Assembly: GCF_030813595.1 (NCBI RefSeq)
Contig: NZ_JAUSUH010000002.1
Coordinates: 620,001-684,000, forward strand
Length of the DNA stretch: 64,000 nucleotides
Source of the DNA: Ancylobacter vacuolatus
Lineage (GTDB): Bacteria > Pseudomonadota > Alphaproteobacteria > Rhizobiales > Xanthobacteraceae
Direction of reading: 5' to 3'
Made by a program: the position numbers and the translations under genes. The notes under the pieces were generated by a model. It did no database searches. It worked only from the letters and a program-made list of their open reading frames with translations, and was not told where the DNA came from. Positions 54,072 to 64,000 of this stretch are shown piece after piece. How positions within the stretch are numbered: the stretch's first letter is position 1; each line of letters starts with the position of its first letter.

Positions 54072-54956
54072 TCAGCCGAGCACGGTGGACTTCACCCACC
54101 ATCCCGGGTGGGCCGCCGCCACGATCCGCGCCGCGGCGGCCGCCGCGCGGCAGTCGTCATAGAGCGCGAACATTGTCGCCCCGGAACCGGACATCCGCAC
54201 CAGCCGCGCCCCCGACGTCGCCTCGAGCGCCCTTTCGACGGCGCCAAGCACCGGCGCCAGCGCCCGCGCCGGCGGCTCCAGATCATTGAGCTCGGTGCGT
54301 AGCCAAGCGAGCAGCCCGGAGCGCGACGCCGCTTCCGGCGCCGGCGCGGCCTCCCCGCAGCGCGTGCCCGGCGCCAGCGCCAGCGCGCGGAACACGTCGA
54401 CGGTCGCCACCGCCACGCGCGGGTTCACCAGCACCGCCCCGAAGCGCGGCAAAGCGAGCGGGGTGATCGCCTCGCCGCGCCCGCCCATCCGGCAGGACCG
54501 GCCATACAGGCAAGCCGGCACATCCGAACCAGTGGCGAGCGCCGCCTCGAACAGCCTATCATCGTCGGTCTCAAGCCCGTTCGCCCGGGCCAGCAGCCGC
54601 AGCGCCGCGGCCGCGTCCGCCGAGCCGCCACCAAGGCCGGCGGCCACCGGCAGCCGCTTGGCGAGGGTGAAACGGCCCGTCACAAGACCGGGCACGCGCG
54701 CCGCCAGCGCTCGCGCCGCCCGCAGCACCAGATTGTCGCCCTCGCCGGCAAGCGCCGGCGCGCCCGGGCCCTCAAGGGCGAGCGCCAGTTCCGTCCCCGG
54801 CAGCAGCGCCAGCCGGTCGCCAACGCCAGCAAAGGCGACAAGGCTCGACAAATCGTGATAGCCGTCGGCGCGCCGGCCGAGCACCCGCAAAGTGAGGTTG
54901 ACCTTGGCGGGCGCGCGCTCGCGCAGCACGGCGTTGGGCGGTGGGTGAACAACCAT
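54072..54956 (-). CDS. ispE: 4-diphosphocytidyl-2C-methyl-D-erythritol kinase
   Basis: 294-aa GHMP kinase of the MEP isoprenoid pathway. [24 protein letters not shown] opens it, [21 protein letters not shown] is the ATP-binding Gly loop and [15 protein letters not shown] is motif 3. ATG 54956 gives the usual N-terminus; the frame extends 31 codons upstream. ispE and ispB are both isoprenoid genes. Confidence 0.93.
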   Translation of the reverse strand: MVVHPPPNAVLRERAPAKVNLTLRVLGRRADGYHDLSSLVAFAGVGDRLALLPGTELALALEGPGAPALAGEGDNLVLRAARALAARVPGLVTGRFTLAKRLPVAAGLGGGSADAAAALRLLARANGLETDDDRLFEAALATGSDVPACLYGRSCRMGGRGEAITPLALPRFGAVLVNPRVAVATVDVFRALALAPGTRCGEAAPAPEAASRSGLLAWLRTELNDLEPPARALAPVLGAVERALEATSGARLVRMSGSGATMFALYDDCRAAAAAARIVAAAHPGWWVKSTVLG

Positions 54957-55069
54957 GAACCGCTTATGCGACGCGCCTTCGCCGGCCGCAACCGCCGCCG
55001 CATGCCCGTGCCACCGGGAGGCGCGAGATGACCGGCCCGGCCCGCGCAACCGCTCCCTCTACCGCTCCC

Positions 55070-55099
55070 TTGCACCCCAGGGCGGTTTGGCTGTATAAG
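55070..55099 (+). promoter_or_regulatory. Promoter of the rimP-nusA-infB operon
   Basis: TTGCAC (55070-55075), 18-nt spacer, TATAAG (55094-55099). Transcription would start near 55106, giving a ~104-nt leader that includes an attenuator-like hairpin. Confidence 0.6.
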
Positions 55100-55142
55100 C
55101 AGGGCATTCAACGATCTCACAAACGATCATCTGATCGGTTGA

Positions 55143-55175
55143 GAGTGGGTTCCGTCGCCGGGGCCCGCTCTTTTT
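55143..55175 (+). terminator. Attenuator-like hairpin in the rimP leader
   Basis: GAGTGGG (55143-55149) pairs with CCCGCTC (55164-55170, one G-T wobble) and is followed by five Ts, 34 bases before the rimP ATG. Placed inside the leader, it should cause partial early termination. rimP leaders with such attenuators are described in other proteobacteria. Confidence 0.65.
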
Positions 55176-55191
55176 GCATTGCGGATCGTAA

Positions 55192-56069
<878 letters not shown>

Positions 56070-56070
<1 letters not shown>

Positions 56071-57692
56071 TGGCCGTCGTCAGCGCCAACCGGCTTGAAC
56101 TCCTGCAGATCGCCGACGCGGTCGCGCGGGAAAAGACGATTGACCGGGGCATCGTGATCGCCGCGATGGAGGATGCGATCGCCAAGGCGGCGCGCTCGCG
56201 CTACGGCGCCGAGACCGACATCCACGCCGAGATCAACCCGCGCACCGGCGAGCTGCGCCTCGCCCGCCATCTGCTGGTGGTCGAGCAGGTCGACAACCCG
56301 GCGGTCGAGATCGACCTCGTCGGCGCGCGCCGGCTGAACCCGGCGGCGCAGATCGGCGATTCCATTGCCGACACCCTGCCGCCCTTCGATTTCGGCCGAA
56401 TTGCCGCGCAAAGCGCAAAACAGGTCATCGTGCAGAAGGTGCGCGAGGCCGAGCGTGACCGGCAGTATGAAGAGTTCAAGGACCGCATTGGCGAGATCGT
56501 CAATGGCGCGGTCAAGCGGGTGGAATACGGCAATGTGGTCGTCGACCTCGGCCGCGGCGAAGCCTCGCTGCGCCGCGACGAGCTGCTGCCGCGCGAAGTG
56601 TTCAAGACCGGCGACCGCATCCGGGCTTATGTCTACGACGTGCGCCGCGAGCAGCGCGGGCCGCAGATCTTCCTCTCGCGCACCCATCCCCATTTCATGG
56701 CCAAGCTGTTCGCGCAGGAAGTGCCGGAGATCTATGACGGCATCGTCGAGATCAAGTCGGTGGCCCGCGACCCCGGCTCGCGCGCCAAGATCGCCGTTAC
56801 CTCGCGCGATTCCTCGGTCGACCCGGTGGGTGCCTGCGTCGGCATGCGCGGCTCGCGCGTGCAGGCGGTGGTGAACGAGCTGCAGGGCGAGAAGATCGAC
56901 ATCATCCCGTGGTCGCAGGACGTCGCGACCTTCATCGTCAACGCCCTCGCCCCGGCCGAAGTGGTGAAGGTGGTGCTCGATGAGGACCGCGAGCGTATTG
57001 AAGTTGTGGTCCCCGATGCCCAATTGTCCCTCGCGATCGGCCGCCGCGGCCAGAATGTGCGCCTTGCCTCCCAGCTGACCGGCTGGGACATCGACATCAT
57101 GACCGAGGCGGAAGAAAGTGAGCGCCGGCAGAAGGACTTCGCCGAGCGCACCACGATGTTCGCCGAGGCGCTCGACCTCGACGAGATGATGGGCCAGCTC
57201 CTCGCTTCCGAAGGCTTCGCCTCGGTCGAGGAAATCGCCTATGTGCCGCTGAACGAGCTGGCGAGCATCGAGGGCTTCGACGAGGACACGGCGCAGGAAC
57301 TGCAGAACCGAGCCCTGGCGCATCTGGCGCAGGTGGAGGCCACCTTCGATGAGCGCCGCAAGGCGCTCGGCGTCGAGGACGCGCTGCGCGAAGTGCCCGG
57401 TGTCACCTCGCCCATGCTGGTGGCGTTCGGCGAGAACGACATCAAGACGGTCGAGGACCTTGCCGGCTGTGCCACCGACGATCTCGTCGGCTGGACCGAG
57501 CGCAAGGATGGCGAGGTGGTGCGTATCGCCGGCGCGCTGGAGGGCTTCGAGCTTTCCCGCGAGGCGGCCGAGGCCCTGGTCATGCAGGCCCGCGTCAAGG
57601 CCGGCTGGATCACCGCCGAGGAACTCGCCGGCCCGGCTGAAGACGAGGCCGAGCTGGCCGAGACAACTGAGGACGGCGAAAGCCAGGCCTGA
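56070..57692 (+). CDS. nusA: Transcription elongation factor NusA
   Basis: 540-aa RNA polymerase-binding factor. N-terminal domain, S1 domain ([27 protein letters not shown]), then KH1/KH2 ([27 protein letters not shown] and [21 protein letters not shown]) and two HhH/acidic repeats at the C-terminus ([18 protein letters not shown] and [17 protein letters not shown]). It overlaps rimP and precedes ylxR by 48 bp. Confidence 0.97.
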
Positions 57693-57740
57693 TCGCTTAC
57701 CCCGATCGCCCGCTCCGGCGCGGCATCGGGACCGAAGGGA

Positions 57741-58448
57741 ATGGAAGCGGTGACGGACGAGACGGCCCCTCCCGGGGCTGAGCCGGTGGACGACACCGAT
57801 GCCGCCGGTACCGAACAGGCCGATGTCGGGCTGACCGATGCCGGCCTGCCGGATGCGGGCCGCGCGCCGACCCGGTTGTGCATCGCCAGCCGGGCGGTGC
57901 GGCCAGTGGAGGAATTGCTGCGCTTCGTCGTGGCGCCGGATGGCACGGTGGTGCCTGATATCCATGCCCGGCTGCCCGGGCGTGGAGCCTGGGTGACCGC
58001 ACGGCGCGCCGTGCTGGCCGAGGCACTGAAGCGGAAGGCGTTTTCGCGCGCCTTCAAGGGCAAGGGACGAACCGAGCCGGGACTGTCCGACATGGTTGGA
58101 CAACTCCTGGAGAAGGATGCCCTCGCCGCCCTCGCCCTCGCCAAGAAGGCGGGGCAGGTGGTGACGGGCAACGCCAAGGTGATCGAGGCGTTGCAGAGCG
58201 GGAAGGTCGCGGTGCTGATGCATGCGAGCGAAGCCGCCCCGGACGGGGCGGGAAAGCTCGACGCACTGGCCCGGCGGATCGGCGAGGCTGCCGGACGGGA
58301 AATCGCCCGCATCGATGGCCTGCCGGGCGAACAATTGGACTTGGCGCTAGGGCGGGCAAATGTGGTACATGCTGCGCTGCTCGCGCATCCGACGAGCGCG
58401 GGGTTCCTCGCGCGAATGAAAAGGCTCGAAGGCTGGCGCGCGGATTAA
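57741..58448 (+). CDS. YlxR-family RNA-binding protein with L7Ae-like C-domain
   Basis: 235-aa DUF448 (YlxR) protein: [45 protein letters not shown] in the N-terminal half. A fused L7Ae/YlxQ-like domain follows ([40 protein letters not shown]). Conserved between nusA and infB in Rhizobiales, probably RNA-related. Start ATG 57741 or GTG 57750; the N-terminal 40 residues are acidic and unconserved. Confidence 0.87.
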   Translation: MEAVTDETAPPGAEPVDDTDAAGTEQADVGLTDAGLPDAGRAPTRLCIASRAVRPVEELLRFVVAPDGTVVPDIHARLPGRGAWVTARRAVLAEALKRKAFSRAFKGKGRTEPGLSDMVGQLLEKDALAALALAKKAGQVVTGNAKVIEALQSGKVAVLMHASEAAPDGAGKLDALARRIGEAAGREIARIDGLPGEQLDLALGRANVVHAALLAHPTSAGFLARMKRLEGWRAD

Positions 58449-58513
58449 GCAGGCTGGCCGACGATAGTGGGGCCTTTCCGCATGAGGCGGAAAGGTACAG
58501 GAACGGATACCGA

Positions 58514-61399
58514 ATGACCGATACGAAGAACCCCGGCGAGAAGACGATGGGCGTCGGACAGGGCGGCAAGACCACCCTCACGCTCAAGCGACCTGTCGAG
58601 CAGGGCGTCGTCCGCCAGAGCTTCAGCCATGGGCGGTCCAAGTCCGTCGTGGTGGAGAAGGTGAAGCGCCGCGTGCTCGGCCCGGGCGACAAGCCCGAGG
58701 CGCCGGCACCGGCCGCACCGGCTTCGCCGCCGGCATCCGCCCCGCCCGCCGCACAGGCCGCCCGCCCGGCGCCGAGCGCGCCCCCGCGTCCGGCACCGGC
58801 ACCGGCACCGGCAGTCGCCGCCGCGCCGAGCGCCCCCGCGCGTCCGGCACCGACGGTTGCTGCCACGCCGAGCGCCCCCGCGCGCCCGGCACCGGCCGCA
58901 CCTGCCGCCCCGGCGGCGAGCGCCCCGGCTAGCCCGTCCTCGGGCCGGCCGCCGCTGCGCACCCAGCCCTCCCCGGGCGCCAATCTGTCTAGTCCCCGTC
59001 CGGCGCCGCAGGGCAGCCGCCCGGGTGGCGTGGTGCTGCGCACCCTGACGGAAGAAGAGGCTCGCGCCCGCACCGCCGCCCTCCAGGATGCCCGCATCCG
59101 CGAGGTCGAGGATCGCAAGCGCGCCGAGATCGAGGCCGTTCGCCGCGCCGAGCGCGAGGCGCGCGAGAAGATTGAGCGCGAGGCCGCCGAGGCCCGCAAG
59201 CGCGAGGAAGACGCGCGCCGCGCCTTTGACGAGGAAGCCAAGCGCAAATCCGAGCAGGAGGCCCGCAAGCGCTTCGGCGAGGACCAGCCTGCCGCCACTT
59301 CGGCGTCGGTCGGCAATGCGCCGCGCGCCACGACGCCCGCCAGCCCGTCGGCGGCGCCCGCCGCCCCCGGCGCGCCGCGCGTCGCCACGCCGCGTGGGCC
59401 GATGGATGCCGAGGAGGACGATCGTCGTCCGGTCCGTCGCGGTCCCGGTGGCGCCCCCGCGCGTCCCGCCGCCCCGGCCAAGCCGACCCGTCCCGCCGGC
59501 CCGGAAAAGAGCCGCGGCCGCCTGACCGTCGTCACCGCCCAGTCGGCCGATGACGAGCGCCAGCGTTCCGTCGCCTCGTTCCGCCGCCGCACCCAGCGCA
59601 TGAGCGGCCATCGCCATGTCGAGGCGAAGGAAAAGATCGCCCGCGAGGTCATCATCCCGGAGACCATCTCCATTCAGGAGCTGGCCAACCGCATGGCCGA
59701 GCGCGCGGTCGACGTCATCCGCATGCTGATGAAGCAGGGCCAGATGGTGAAGATCACCGACGTGATCGACGCCGACACCGCCCAGCTGATCGCCGAGGAA
59801 CTCGGCCATAGCGTGCGCCGCGTCGCCGAATCCGACGTGGAAGAAGGCCTGTTCGACACCACGGACACCGAAGAGCACCTGGAGTCGCGTCCCCCGGTCG
59901 TGACCATCATGGGCCATGTCGACCACGGCAAGACCTCGCTGCTGGACGCCATCCGCAAGGCCAATGTCGTCTCCGGCGAGGCTGGTGGCATCACCCAGCA
60001 TATCGGCGCCTACCAGGTGACCTCGCCGCTCGGCGGCAAGATCACCTTCATCGATACGCCCGGCCACGCCGCCTTCACGGCGATGCGCGCCCGTGGTGCC
60101 AAGGTGACGGACATCGTGGTGCTGGTGGTGGCGGCCGATGACGGCGTGATGCCTCAGACCATCGAGGCCATCAACCACGCCCGCGCCGCCAAGGTGCCGC
60201 TCATCGTCGCGATCAACAAGATCGACAAGCCCGATGCCAAGCCCGAGCGCGTGCGCAGCGAGTTGCTGCAGTACGAGGTTCAGGTCGAAAGTCTCGGCGG
60301 CGACACGCTGGAAGTCGAGGTCTCGGCCAAGGCGCAGACCAATCTCGACAAGCTGCTGGAGCTCATCACCCTGCAGTCGGAAGTGCTCGATCTCAAGGCG
60401 AACCCCAACCGCGACGCGGAAGGCACCGTCATCGAGGCCAAGCTCGACCGTGGCCGGGGTCCTGTCGCCACTGTCCTCGTCCAGCGCGGTACGCTGCGTG
60501 TCGGCGACATCGTGGTCGCCGGTGCCGAGATGGGCCGCGTGCGCGCCCTGATCGACGACAAGGGCGCCAACGTCACCTCGGCAGGCCCGTCCTTCCCGGT
60601 CGAGGTGCTCGGCTTCAGCGGCACGCCGGAGGCGGGCGACCGTCTCGCCGTGGTCGAGAACGAAGCCCGGGCCCGCGAGATCACCGATTATCGCCAGCGC
60701 CAGAAGCGCGAGAAGGCGGCGGCCCGTTCCGCCACCGTCCGCGGTTCGCTGGAGCAGATGATGAGCCAGGCCAAGACGGCCGGGCGGAAGGAATTCCCGC
60801 TTATCATCAAGGGCGACGTGTCGGGTTCCATCGAGGCGATCACCTCCTCGCTGGAGAAGCTCGGCACCGACGAGGTGCAGGCCCGCATCATCCACTCCGG
60901 CGCGGGCGGGGTGAACGAGAGCGACGTGACGCTGGCCGAGACGGCCGGCGCGGCGATCATCGCGTTCAACGTGCGTGCCAATAAGGAAGCCCGTGACGCG
61001 GCCGAGCGTGCCGGCATCGAGATCCGCTACTACAACATCATCTACGACCTGGTGGATGACGTGAAGGCGGCGATGGGCGGCCTGCTGGCCCCGATCAACC
61101 GCGAGACCATGCTCGGCAATGCCCTCATCAAGGAGATCTTCGCGGTCTCCAAGGTGGGCAAGGTCGCAGGCTGCCTGGTCACCGACGGTGTCGTCGAACG
61201 CGGCCAGCATGTGCGCCTCATCCGCGACAACGTGGTCATCCACGAAGGCAAGCTGTCGACGCTCAACCGCTTCAAGGATGCGGTCAACACGGTGCATTCC
61301 GGCCAGGAATGCGGCATGTCCTTCGAGAATTACCAGGACATGCGCGCCGGCGACGTCATCGAATGCTACCGCGTCGAGGTCGTGCAGCGCACGCTCTGA
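58514..61399 (+). CDS. infB: Translation initiation factor IF-2
   Basis: 961-aa GTPase delivering initiator tRNA to the ribosome. A long Ala/Pro/Arg-rich then charged-helix linker (residues ~55-300) separates the N-domain from the IF2 N2 and G-domain. G1 is [10 protein letters not shown]3 DTPGHAAF and G4 NKID ([13 protein letters not shown]). Domains II-IV follow with the C-terminal fMet-tRNA region ([21 protein letters not shown]). ATG 58514. Most variation is in the low-complexity linker. Confidence 0.97.
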   Translation: MTDTKNPGEKTMGVGQGGKTTLTLKRPVEQGVVRQSFSHGRSKSVVVEKVKRRVLGPGDKPEAPAPAAPASPPASAPPAAQAARPAPSAPPRPAPAPAPAVAAAPSAPARPAPTVAATPSAPARPAPAAPAAPAASAPASPSSGRPPLRTQPSPGANLSSPRPAPQGSRPGGVVLRTLTEEEARARTAALQDARIREVEDRKRAEIEAVRRAEREAREKIEREAAEARKREEDARRAFDEEAKRKSEQEARKRFGEDQPAATSASVGNAPRATTPASPSAAPAAPGAPRVATPRGPMDAEEDDRRPVRRGPGGAPARPAAPAKPTRPAGPEKSRGRLTVVTAQSADDERQRSVASFRRRTQRMSGHRHVEAKEKIAREVIIPETISIQELANRMAERAVDVIRMLMKQGQMVKITDVIDADTAQLIAEELGHSVRRVAESDVEEGLFDTTDTEEHLESRPPVVTIMGHVDHGKTSLLDAIRKANVVSGEAGGITQHIGAYQVTSPLGGKITFIDTPGHAAFTAMRARGAKVTDIVVLVVAADDGVMPQTIEAINHARAAKVPLIVAINKIDKPDAKPERVRSELLQYEVQVESLGGDTLEVEVSAKAQTNLDKLLELITLQSEVLDLKANPNRDAEGTVIEAKLDRGRGPVATVLVQRGTLRVGDIVVAGAEMGRVRALIDDKGANVTSAGPSFPVEVLGFSGTPEAGDRLAVVENEARAREITDYRQRQKREKAAARSATVRGSLEQMMSQAKTAGRKEFPLIIKGDVSGSIEAITSSLEKLGTDEVQARIIHSGAGGVNESDVTLAETAGAAIIAFNVRANKEARDAAERAGIEIRYYNIIYDLVDDVKAAMGGLLAPINRETMLGNALIKEIFAVSKVGKVAGCLVTDGVVERGQHVRLIRDNVVIHEGKLSTLNRFKDAVNTVHSGQECGMSFENYQDMRAGDVIECYRVEVVQRTL

Positions 61400-61424
61400 G
61401 CGCACAAGGTGCACGCAACGCTTT

Positions 61425-61453
61425 GGCCGTTCCCGCACGCGGGGGCGGCCTTT
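61425..61453 (+). terminator. Hairpin after infB
   Basis: GGCCGTTCCCG (61425-61435) pairs with CGGGGGCGGCC (61440-61450) with two wobbles, followed by TTT. A weak terminator or processing site ahead of rbfA. Confidence 0.4.
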
Positions 61454-61544
61454 CCACGGGAGCGCGCGGTCCAAACCCGTTCGCTCCGGTCGCGGCCGGC
61501 CCCGAAGCCCCCAGGTGCGGGCGGGGCCTTGAAGGTTTGAACGC

Positions 61545-61982
61545 ATGAAGAACAAAGCGAGCTCGGGCGGCGGCCCGAGCCAGCGCCAGCTGCGCGTGGG
61601 CGAGCTGGTGCGCCACGCCCTTTCCGATATCCTGTCGCGCGGCGATCTGCCCGATCCGGCGCTGACGCGGGTGGTAATCACCGTGCCCGAGGTTCGCATG
61701 AGCCCGGACCTGAAGATCGCCACCTGCTATGTCATGCCGCTTGGCGGCAAGGACCCGAAGGCGGCCATCGACGCGCTCGCGACCAATGCCAAGCCGCTGC
61801 GCGGCGAGATCGGCCGCCGCCTCGCGCTGAAATCCATTCCCGAGCTGCGCTTCCGCATCGATACGTCGTTCGAGGAAGGCTCGCGCATCGATGCGCTGCT
61901 GCGCCTGCCGCAGGTGCGGCGCGACCTCGGCGGCGCTGACGGCGACCCGAACGACCCGAACGACCAAGAGGACGCGGTATGA
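61545..61982 (+). CDS. rbfA: Ribosome-binding factor A
   Basis: 145-aa cold-shock 30S maturation factor. [51 protein letters not shown] and [19 protein letters not shown] are the KH-type RbfA features. ATG 61545 is used. The stop overlaps the truB ATG by 4 bp. Confidence 0.95.
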   Translation: MKNKASSGGGPSQRQLRVGELVRHALSDILSRGDLPDPALTRVVITVPEVRMSPDLKIATCYVMPLGGKDPKAAIDALATNAKPLRGEIGRRLALKSIPELRFRIDTSFEEGSRIDALLRLPQVRRDLGGADGDPNDPNDQEDAV

Positions 61983-63004
61983 ACGCCCCGCTCGACCCCA
62001 CCCGCCTTCCTGACGACGCCCCTGAGGCCGACGTGGAGATCGTCGCCGCCCCTCCTGCTGCCGAGGACGTGCGCGATGCCCCGCGCAAGCGCCGGCCCAA
62101 GCGGGATGTCGATGGCTGGGTGCTGCTCGACAAGCCGGTCGGCATGACCTCGACCCAGGCGGTCGGGGCGGTGAAATGGCTGTTTCAGGCCAAGAAGGCC
62201 GGCCATGCCGGCACGCTCGACCCGCTCGCCTCCGGCTGCCTGCCGATCGCGCTGGGCGAGGCGACCAAGACCGTTCCCTTCGTCATGGACGGGCGCAAGG
62301 TCTATCGCTTCACCGTGCGCTGGGGCATCGAGACCGACACGGACGACAGTGAGGGCCAGCCCACTGAGACCTCAGATCTGCGCCCAACGCGCGAGGCGAT
62401 CCTCGACCTGCTGCCCGCCTATCGGGGCGAGATCGAACAGGTGCCGCCGAACTATTCCGCGCTCAAGATCAATGGCGAACGGGCCTATGATCTCGCCCGC
62501 GACGGTGTCGAGGTCAATCTCGCCGCCCGCACCGTCGTCATCCATTCGCTGGAGCTGGTCGACCAGCCGGATGCCGACCATGCGGTGTTCGAGGCCGAAT
62601 GCGGCAAGGGCACCTATGTGCGCTCGCTGGCCCGCGACTTCGGCCGGGCGCTGGGCGCGCGGGGGCATATCAGCGCCCTGCGCCGCACCCGCGTCGGCAC
62701 CTTCCCCGAGGAGGAGCTGATCCCGCTGGCCAAGCTGCGCGAAGTCTCCGAGGCGATGGACGATGCGCCGCCGAGCTACGCCCTGCGCCCGGTGGAGATC
62801 GGGCTGGAGAGCTTGCCGGCGCTGCGCGTCTCGTCCTCCGATGCCGCCCGCCTCGCCCATGGTCAGCCGATCATCCTGCGCGGGCGCGACGCGCCGGTGC
62901 TGGAAGGCCCGGTCGCTATCACCGCCGGCGGGCGCCTCATCGCGCTTGGCGAGGCCGAAGCCGGCGAAATCCATCCCAAGCGGATCTTCCATTCCGGCAA
63001 GTGA
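61979..63004 (+). CDS. truB: tRNA pseudouridine(55) synthase TruB
   Basis: 341-aa enzyme making pseudouridine 55 in tRNA. Motif [23 protein letters not shown] has the catalytic Asp, and [21 protein letters not shown] precedes it. [21 protein letters not shown] and [24 protein letters not shown] are typical. The N-terminal ~45 residues are acidic and unconserved. It is coupled to rbfA. Confidence 0.95.
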   Translation: MNAPLDPTRLPDDAPEADVEIVAAPPAAEDVRDAPRKRRPKRDVDGWVLLDKPVGMTSTQAVGAVKWLFQAKKAGHAGTLDPLASGCLPIALGEATKTVPFVMDGRKVYRFTVRWGIETDTDDSEGQPTETSDLRPTREAILDLLPAYRGEIEQVPPNYSALKINGERAYDLARDGVEVNLAARTVVIHSLELVDQPDADHAVFEAECGKGTYVRSLARDFGRALGARGHISALRRTRVGTFPEEELIPLAKLREVSEAMDDAPPSYALRPVEIGLESLPALRVSSSDAARLAHGQPIILRGRDAPVLEGPVAITAGGRLIALGEAEAGEIHPKRIFHSGK

Positions 63005-63011
63005 GAGTGCG

Positions 63012-63031
63012 GGCGGGTGCCTGCACCCGCC
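63012..63031 (+). repeat. GC-rich hairpin after truB
   Basis: GGCGGGTGC (63012-63020) pairs with GCACCCGCC (63023-63031), with only two bases between. There is no T-run after it; probably a transcript-end or processing hairpin ahead of rpsO. Confidence 0.45.
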
Positions 63032-63206
63032 ACTAGCACCTGCGGCGTTTTCGTGTATGGTGCGCGCGCGTCGCGGACCCCTCGTCCGCGCGAACCCATT
63101 GTTGCATCGACCGTGCTGGACGACATCCCGGCTCGGCCCGCGTCAATGGCCCGAAGCGGCGCGCAAGCGCTTCTTCATCCCCTCCCTTATGGAAAAGGAG
63201 TTTCCG

Positions 63207-63476
63207 ATGTCGATCACTGCCGAGCGCAAGCAGGCGCTCATCAAGGAATATGCCACCAAGCCGAACGACACCGGCTCGGCGGAAGTACAGGTTGCGATCC
63301 TCACCGAGCGCATCGCCAACCTGACCGGCCACTTCAAGGGCCACGCCAAGGATAACCATTCCCGCCGCGGCCTGCTCAAGATGGTGTCGGCCCGTCGTGG
63401 TCTTCTCGACTACCTCAAGAAGACCGAGGAAGCCCGCTACAAGTCGCTGATCCAGCGCCTGGGCATCCGCCGCTGA
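63207..63476 (+). CDS. rpsO: 30S ribosomal protein S15
   Basis: 89-aa primary rRNA-binding protein. [36 protein letters not shown] and [22 protein letters not shown] are the S15 signatures. The ATG has AAGGAG upstream (63195-63200). pnp follows, the normal rpsO-pnp pair. Confidence 0.97.
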   Translation: MSITAERKQALIKEYATKPNDTGSAEVQVAILTERIANLTGHFKGHAKDNHSRRGLLKMVSARRGLLDYLKKTEEARYKSLIQRLGIRR

Positions 63477-63484
63477 TCTGAGAT

Positions 63485-63517
63485 GCGAGGCTCGCGCCGT
63501 GCCGGTGCGGGCCTCGC
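63485..63517 (+). repeat. Hairpin between rpsO and pnp
   Basis: GCGAGGC (63485-63491) pairs with GCCTCGC (63511-63517) around a partly structured 19-nt loop. It lies just after the rpsO stop without a T-run, so a processing or stabilising hairpin is likely. Confidence 0.5.
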
Positions 63518-63759
63518 GTGCTGAAAGACGGCGCGGGCGGATGACCCGTCGCGCTGAAGACGCAAGATGCGGCGGGCATGGGGCTCGCCGCGACCGATAG
63601 TGAAGCGGCGCGCCATGGCAGGATCGCCGGAGACTCGTGGCCCGACACCCGTGGTCCCATAATCTTGGTCCCATGGCGCCGCCTTTCTGAAGGCGGCCTG
63701 ATCGCCGGAGTCTCTAGCCGTCTTGCCCATGGCCCCGCTTCGGAAAGCCAGAGACAGAC

Positions 63760-64000
63760 ATGTTCGATATTCACCGCGAGGAACTCGACTGGGGCGGGCG
63801 CACGCTCACCCTCGAGACCGGCCGCATGGCGCGTCAGGCCGATGGCGCCGTGCTCGCGACCTATGGCGACACCACCGTGCTCGCCACCGCCGTTTCCGCC
63901 AAGTCGGCGAAGCCCGGCCAGGACTTCTTCCCCCTGACCGTGAACTACCAGGAAAAGACCTACGCCGCCGGCCGCATCCCGGGCGGCTACTTCAAGCGCG
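63760..64000 (+). CDS. pnp: Polynucleotide phosphorylase, 5' part
   Basis: First 80 codons of PNPase, an RNA-degrading exoribonuclease. [41 protein letters not shown] and [13 protein letters not shown] match the first RNase PH domain start. The frame continues past the window end. Confidence 0.95.
   Translation, partial: MFDIHREELDWGGRTLTLETGRMARQADGAVLATYGDTTVLATAVSAKSAKPGQDFFPLTVNYQEKTYAAGRIPGGYFKR

Noticed and set aside
58445-61723. A 1092-codon antisense frame opposite infB
   Set aside because: Arg/Gly/His-rich translation without family motifs; an artefact of high GC and stop-poor DNA. infB on the plus strand is unambiguous.

Overview
The window is about 64 kb of GC-rich chromosome (stop-poor reading frames, frequent GTG/TTG starts, ATGA/GTGA overlaps). 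Gene content and order point to an alphaproteobacterium of the order Hyphomicrobiales (Rhizobiales), most likely the Xanthobacteraceae (Ancylobacter, Starkeya, Xanthobacter or Azorhizobium type). This is inferred from protein character and synteny, without a database search. The region is core housekeeping chromosome. I see no insertion sequence, prophage, CRISPR array, rRNA or recognisable tRNA gene.

Layout. 226-8888: tRNA/ribosome quality and envelope block (miaB, phoH, ybeY, corC/hlyC family, lnt), a PraR/PhrR-type helix-turn-helix regulator, metK and trmB. 8972-21918: mixed envelope and stress genes. These are a DUF883/YqjE-like pair, a secreted TPR protein, DoxX, a secreted four-cysteine protein, an MFS carrier and an L,D-transpeptidase lipoprotein. 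They also include an overlapping phosphatase-fold/HD-hydrolase pair, tag-ygfZ, ohr, a GNAT enzyme and a COG0019 ornithine/lysine decarboxylase with a ~455-nt leader. 22019-26236: a gamma-glutamyltransferase-like protein whose catalytic Thr appears lost, then an isolated phosphonate-type trio (phnM, DUF1045 2H phosphoesterase, hexapeptide transferase) without C-P lyase genes.

26356-37757: sppA, ihfB and lapA, then an ornithine cyclodeaminase homologue and a sulfate ABC transporter (sbp, cysT, cysW, no cysA), then trpF-trpB-trpA-accD-folC. 37929-45452: infC with an ATT start, an alpha/beta hydrolase, rsmD-rluB (rluB with a very long Arg/Gly/Pro repeat tail), tadA, a patatin-like protein and purD. 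45715-54956: macA-macB, a second S49 peptidase, a TrmN6-type methyltransferase with DUF2007, an RgpF-like glycan gene with a palindromic upstream site, ispB, ynfA and ispE. 55210-64000: the classical translation/transcription operon rimP-nusA-ylxR-infB-rbfA-truB-rpsO-pnp (pnp runs off the end), with a promoter and an attenuator-like hairpin ahead of rimP.

The most interesting points are regulatory and evolutionary. They are the long decarboxylase leader with its own strong promoter and an overlapping 54-codon upstream frame, a perfect 11-bp stem in the metK leader, and the rimP leader attenuator. Others are the infC ATT start, the Thr-less GGT homologue beside an orphan phn trio, and the sulfate transporter embedded between lapA and trpF. 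Two families of dispersed intergenic palindromic repeats are also present. No clearly novel multi-gene system such as a defence island or biosynthetic cluster is visible.
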